Shown here piece by piece: positions 4,830 through 6,776 of a DNA stretch of 6,776 nucleotides. Position 1 is the stretch's first letter. Each line of letters begins with the position of its first letter. The stretch comes from JAPUDQ01 sp049289035 (GTDB taxonomy: Bacteria > Patescibacteriota > Saccharimonadia > Saccharimonadales > Saccharimonadaceae), in NCBI GenBank assembly GCA_049289035.1, contig JBAQIV010000024.1, positions 1 through 6,776 on the forward strand, written 5' to 3'. The position numbers and the translations under genes were made by a program. The notes under the pieces were generated by a model. That model made no database searches, was not told where the DNA came from, and saw only the letters and a program-made list of their open reading frames with translations.

Positions 4830-4869
4830 ATATTAAAAACCCTGCATCGCATGGGTTTTTAATATTGGT
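4826..4869 (+). terminator. Perfect 17-bp inverted repeat starting at the tRNA-Val(TAC) discriminator
   Basis: Arms 4826-4842 and 4853-4869 are perfectly complementary, with a further TGC/GCA pairing in the loop. The core ACCC/GGGT followed by TTTTT is a normal intrinsic terminator. As at the other tRNA-Val, the pairing runs past the T-run to end in ATTGGT, complementary to the tRNA's ACCA. Confidence 0.85.
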
Positions 4870-4997
4870 ACGCCATGGGAGTTGAACTCTCGACGCCAAG
4901 GGTCGGGGTGAGGAGCGCCACGTCGGCGCTCCGCAAGGCGACTTTCCGACGACAGCTATGCTGTCGATCGTGAAATCGCGGGCCTGCCGAAGGTAGG
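4870..4997 (+). other. Hairpin-rich spacer between tRNA-Val(TAC) and its first tail copy
   Basis: Perfect stems are GGAGCGCC/GGCGCTCC (4912-4919/4925-4932) and CGACAGC/GCTGTCG (4950-4956/4960-4966). GGCCTGCC/GGTAGGTC (4981-4988/4992-4999) pairs with wobbles. GGGTCG at 4900-4905 is identical to the first six bases of tRNA-Val(TAC) and can pair with CGACCC of the tail copy (5010-5015). This would close a tRNA-like acceptor stem around the hairpins. No gene is visible. Confidence 0.5.
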
Positions 4998-5019
4998 TCG
5001 AGTCCCTCGCGACCCACCA
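4998..5019 (+). repeat. Exact 22-base copy of the tRNA-Val(TAC) 3' end
   Basis: These bases are identical to 4808-4829: T-loop, T-stem 3' side, acceptor 3' strand, discriminator and CCA. The copy is 190 bases downstream in the same orientation. Upstream similarity fades at once (GGTAGG against GGGGGT). No D-arm, anticodon or 5' acceptor strand adjoins it, so it is not a tRNA gene. Such 3'-end duplication is what integration at a tRNA attachment site leaves. Confidence 0.9.
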
Positions 5020-5057
5020 TAAAAATATCCGCCGATGCGGATGTTTTTTATGGTGGG
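5013..5057 (+). terminator. Inverted repeat anchored in the copied tRNA tail
   Basis: CCCACCAT and AAAAA (5013-5025) pair with TTTTT and ATGGTGGG (5044-5057), with one extra T bulged. ATCCGC (5027-5032) pairs with GCGGAT (5037-5042) around a CGAT loop, and a T-G wobble joins the two parts. It is built like the repeats behind both tRNA-Val genes but has a different sequence. Confidence 0.8.
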
Positions 5058-5194
5058 GTCCGCGAAGAAAGCAAACTGCTTGGCTTCCGTAGGACGAGAA
5101 CGAGCGGAGCCTTGTCCGAGTTTTCGGCTATAGCCGAAAGGCGAAGACGGCGAGCCGGGCCCGCGAGATTTTTCTGTCAGGAAAAATACTTGTG
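5058..5194 (+). other. Hairpin-rich spacer between the two tRNA-tail copies
   Basis: Stems are GAAG+AAGCA / TGCTT+CTTC (5064-5087), GGAC/GTCC (5092-5095/5114-5117), the 18-base palindrome at 5122-5139 (TTTCGGC/GCCGAAA core) and ATTTTTC/GAAAAAT (5168-5174/5181-5187). No gene is visible. The sequence differs from the other two spacers, but the length and hairpin density are alike. Confidence 0.45.
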
Positions 5195-5220
5195 GGTCGT
5201 ATGCCCCTCGCCACCCACCA
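5195..5220 (+). repeat. Decayed second copy of the tRNA-Val(TAC) 3' end
   Basis: GGTCG, CCCTCGC and ACCCACCA line up with the first copy. They are separated by TATGC in place of AGT and by one C-for-G change in the acceptor strand. It ends 201 bases after the first copy, and no inverted repeat follows. The enolase promoter begins 13 bases later. Confidence 0.75.
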
Positions 5221-5232
5221 CTATCCTGCTTT

Positions 5233-5261
5233 TTGTATTCACTTTGCCATAAGCGTACAAT
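5233..5261 (+). promoter_or_regulatory. Enolase promoter, leaderless type
   Basis: TTGTAT (5233-5238), a 17-base spacer and TACAAT (5256-5261) end 7 bases before the ATG at 5269, with no Shine-Dalgarno site between. The TTG that would start a longer frame is part of this -35 box. Confidence 0.65.
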
Positions 5262-5268
5262 AGTACGC

Positions 5269-6561
5269 ATGGATACAACAATCAAAACTATTACTGCGCG
5301 ACAAATTTTAGACTCACGAGGCAACCCGACCGTCGAGGCTGACGTACACGTAGCTGACGGCTCGATGGGCCGTGCCGCGGTACCGAGCGGAGCCAGTACC
5401 GGCTCGGGTGAAGCGCTCGAGCTACGTGACGGCGGCGCTGCGTACGGCGGTAAGGGCGTACGCAAAGCTGTCGCCAATATCTGCGACATTATCGCACCAA
5501 AACTCATCGGCATGGACGCCAGCGACCAGCGCACCATCGACCACACCATGTGCGAACTCGATGGTACCGACAACAAATCAAACTTGGGGGCCAATGCCAT
5601 ACTTGCCGTTAGCCTGGCCGTCGCCAAAGCCGTGGCCGTCGCACAACACAAGCCGCTGCACCTTTATATAGCCGAATACGTAGGTAACCCGCAACAGAAC
5701 CTACCACTACCCATGATGAACATCGAAAACGGCGGCGCACATGCTGCCTTTGCAACCGACATACAAGAATACATGATTGTTTGCAAATCTGCCGAAACAA
5801 TCGACCAAGCGGTACAAATGGGTGCCGAGGTGTTTCATGCCCTTGCCAGCATACTCAAAGAACGTGGCTATCCAACGACGGTCGGCGACGAAGGCGGCTA
5901 TGCACCCCAGGTGAAAAACGGTAATCGCGAGCCACTCGAACTTATTTCGGCGGCTGTTGCCAAAGCTGGCTACCAGCTGGGTAGCGATATTGTCTTTGCG
6001 CTCGACATCGCATCGAGTGAGTTTTTTGAAAACGGCGCGTATACGCTCAAGACCGAAAACCGCACCCTGACAAGTGACGAAATGGTGGCATGGGTAGCCG
6101 CACTGACCAAAGATTACCCGATAGTTAGCATCGAAGACGGTTTGGCCGAAAGTGACTGGGAGGGCTGGCACAAACTGCAAGCACTCATCGGCGAGCGCGT
6201 CCAGTTGGTAGGCGACGACTTGCTTGTCACCAATGTAAAATTACTCGAACGAGCCATCGCCGAACAATCCGCCAACGCCATACTTATAAAACCCAACCAA
6301 ATTGGCAGTCTGAGCGAGACGATCGACGCGGTGACTATGGCGCACCAAGCTGGCTGGCGTACTATCATGAGCCACCGTTCGGGCGAAACCGAAGACACAA
6401 CCATTGCTCACCTCGCCGTTGGCTTGGGCTGCGGCCAGATAAAAACTGGGTCGCTTTCGCGTACCGACCGCGTCGCAAAGTACAACGAGCTAATGAGAAT
6501 TTACGAAGCCGACCCGGGGCTCCCGATGGGGAAACCGTTTAACATAGACCATATCTCATAG
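5269..6561 (+). CDS. eno: Enolase (phosphopyruvate hydratase)
   Basis: Catalyses the reversible dehydration of 2-phosphoglycerate to phosphoenolpyruvate in glycolysis; cytoplasmic, normally dimeric or octameric with Mg2+. The 430-aa length is standard. Landmarks are all present: GNPTVE (18-23), mobile loop PSGASTGS (39-46) and ELRDG, H158, Q166-E167, E208 in VGDEGGYAP, Mg ligands D246, E289 (SIEDGLAESDW) and D316 (LVGDDLLVTN), catalytic K341 in ILIKPNQIGS, H369-R370-S371 and K392 in QIKTGSLSRTDR. One oddity: the segment after H158 reads AAFATDIQEYM where most bacteria have ADNNxDIQEFM. The start at 5269 is chosen for length, family N-terminus and the -10 just upstream; a TTG start at 5233 is rejected. 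No hairpin terminator follows. It stands alone, just downstream of the tRNA-tail array. Confidence 0.98.
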   Translation: MDTTIKTITARQILDSRGNPTVEADVHVADGSMGRAAVPSGASTGSGEALELRDGGAAYGGKGVRKAVANICDIIAPKLIGMDASDQRTIDHTMCELDGTDNKSNLGANAILAVSLAVAKAVAVAQHKPLHLYIAEYVGNPQQNLPLPMMNIENGGAHAAFATDIQEYMIVCKSAETIDQAVQMGAEVFHALASILKERGYPTTVGDEGGYAPQVKNGNREPLELISAAVAKAGYQLGSDIVFALDIASSEFFENGAYTLKTENRTLTSDEMVAWVAALTKDYPIVSIEDGLAESDWEGWHKLQALIGERVQLVGDDLLVTNVKLLERAIAEQSANAILIKPNQIGSLSETIDAVTMAHQAGWRTIMSHRSGETEDTTIAHLAVGLGCGQIKTGSLSRTDRVAKYNELMRIYEADPGLPMGKPFNIDHIS

Positions 6562-6585
6562 ATCATACAGCGCTATATGCTATAC

Positions 6586-6633
6586 GACATATGATATATT
6601 ATTGCTCTATGTGTCTATGACAAATGATATATT
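6586..6633. repeat. Short direct repeat in the convergent gap
   Basis: GACATATGATATATT (6586-6600) and GACAAATGATATATT (6619-6633) differ at one base and are 33 bases apart. They lie in the 75-bp AT-rich gap between the convergent enolase and oxidase genes, which has no clear intrinsic terminator. Confidence 0.6.
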
Positions 6634-6636
6634 GTC

Positions 6637-6776
6637 CTAGCTTCGTGGCAAATAGTCGGCCAAATGCGCGAGTGAATAGTCGTGTCGGAGCATCTCGACA
6701 AGCTGTTTGAGTGTGGTACCAGTTTTGACGCCAGGGTTGAGCATATCATGAGGGTCGCAAGCAGTTTTGAGGTCCC
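6637..6776 (-). CDS. FAD-linked oxidase, C-terminal end (partial)
   Basis: Only the last 45 codons lie in the window, ending at TAG 6639-6637. The sequence DPHDMLNPGVKTG matches the end of the FAD-linked oxidase C-terminal domain (the glycolate oxidase GlcD / D-lactate dehydrogenase group, typical text DPxxxLNPGK). An extension of about 25 residues (LKQLVEMLRHDYSLAHLADYLPRS) follows that motif. The substrate cannot be judged from this piece. It converges on enolase. Confidence 0.75.
   Translation of the reverse strand, partial: DLKTACDPHDMLNPGVKTGTTLKQLVEMLRHDYSLAHLADYLPRS

Noticed and set aside
4808..5220. CRISPR array
   Set aside because: The repeats are tRNA 3' ends, the spacing is about 190-200 bases, the spacers are palindromic and no cas gene is present.
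5233..5268. TTG start giving enolase 12 extra residues
   Set aside because: The TTG is the -35 box, and the family N-terminus and usual length fit the ATG at 5269.
4956..5651. 231-codon minus-strand frame over the tail array and the start of enolase
   Set aside because: Most of it is the antisense shadow of enolase, low in complexity (Ala/Ser/Arg-rich), and the rest crosses palindromes.

Overview
The window looks like a compact bacterial chromosome segment, most plausibly from the Candidate Phyla Radiation (Saccharibacteria-like). This rests on short intergenic gaps, CCA-encoding single-copy tRNA genes, a standard code with TGA used as stop, small membrane proteins and a canonical enolase. 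No rRNA or marker gene confirms the lineage, so the assignment is an inference.

Left part (1-2740). The end of a possible upstream frame is followed by tRNA-Leu(CAG) on the + strand. Facing it is a minus-strand cluster transcribed from about 2515 down to 269. It encodes an EamA/DMT-type 10-helix transporter, a nucleotidyltransferase of the aminoglycoside/lincosamide-modifying kind, and a GNAT acetyltransferase that overlaps it by ATGA. The transporter has a strong TTGAAA-N17-TATAAT promoter and a leader of about 100 nt. The nucleotidyltransferase has its own -10 just before its ATG. A degenerate tRNA-Ala-like 5' half lies upstream of the transporter promoter.

Middle part (2740-5220). A six-helix membrane protein and a small CdiA-CT-like PD-(D/E)XK nuclease come first. 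They are followed by a gene-poor stretch with competing hairpins and an inverted copy of a tRNA D-arm. Then come tRNA-Val(CAC), a 120-residue tail-anchored protein and tRNA-Val(TAC). Behind each tRNA-Val is a strong inverted repeat that reaches back into the tRNA's own CCA end, then a hairpin-dense spacer, then a partial copy of the tRNA 3' end. tRNA-Val(TAC) is followed by two such tail copies, one exact over 22 nt and one decayed. This tRNA-tail / inverted-repeat / hairpin-spacer arrangement is the most unusual thing in the window.

Right part (5220-6776). Enolase, with all catalytic and metal-binding residues, is followed by a short AT-rich convergent gap. The window ends in the C-terminus of a minus-strand FAD-linked oxidase.

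Regulatory theme. Four genes (nucleotidyltransferase, nuclease, tail-anchored protein, enolase) have a -10 hexamer that ends only 6-8 nt before the ATG, with no Shine-Dalgarno sequence in between. This predicts leaderless mRNAs and fixes their start codons. The transporter, with an AAGGA ribosome-binding site and a long leader, is the exception.
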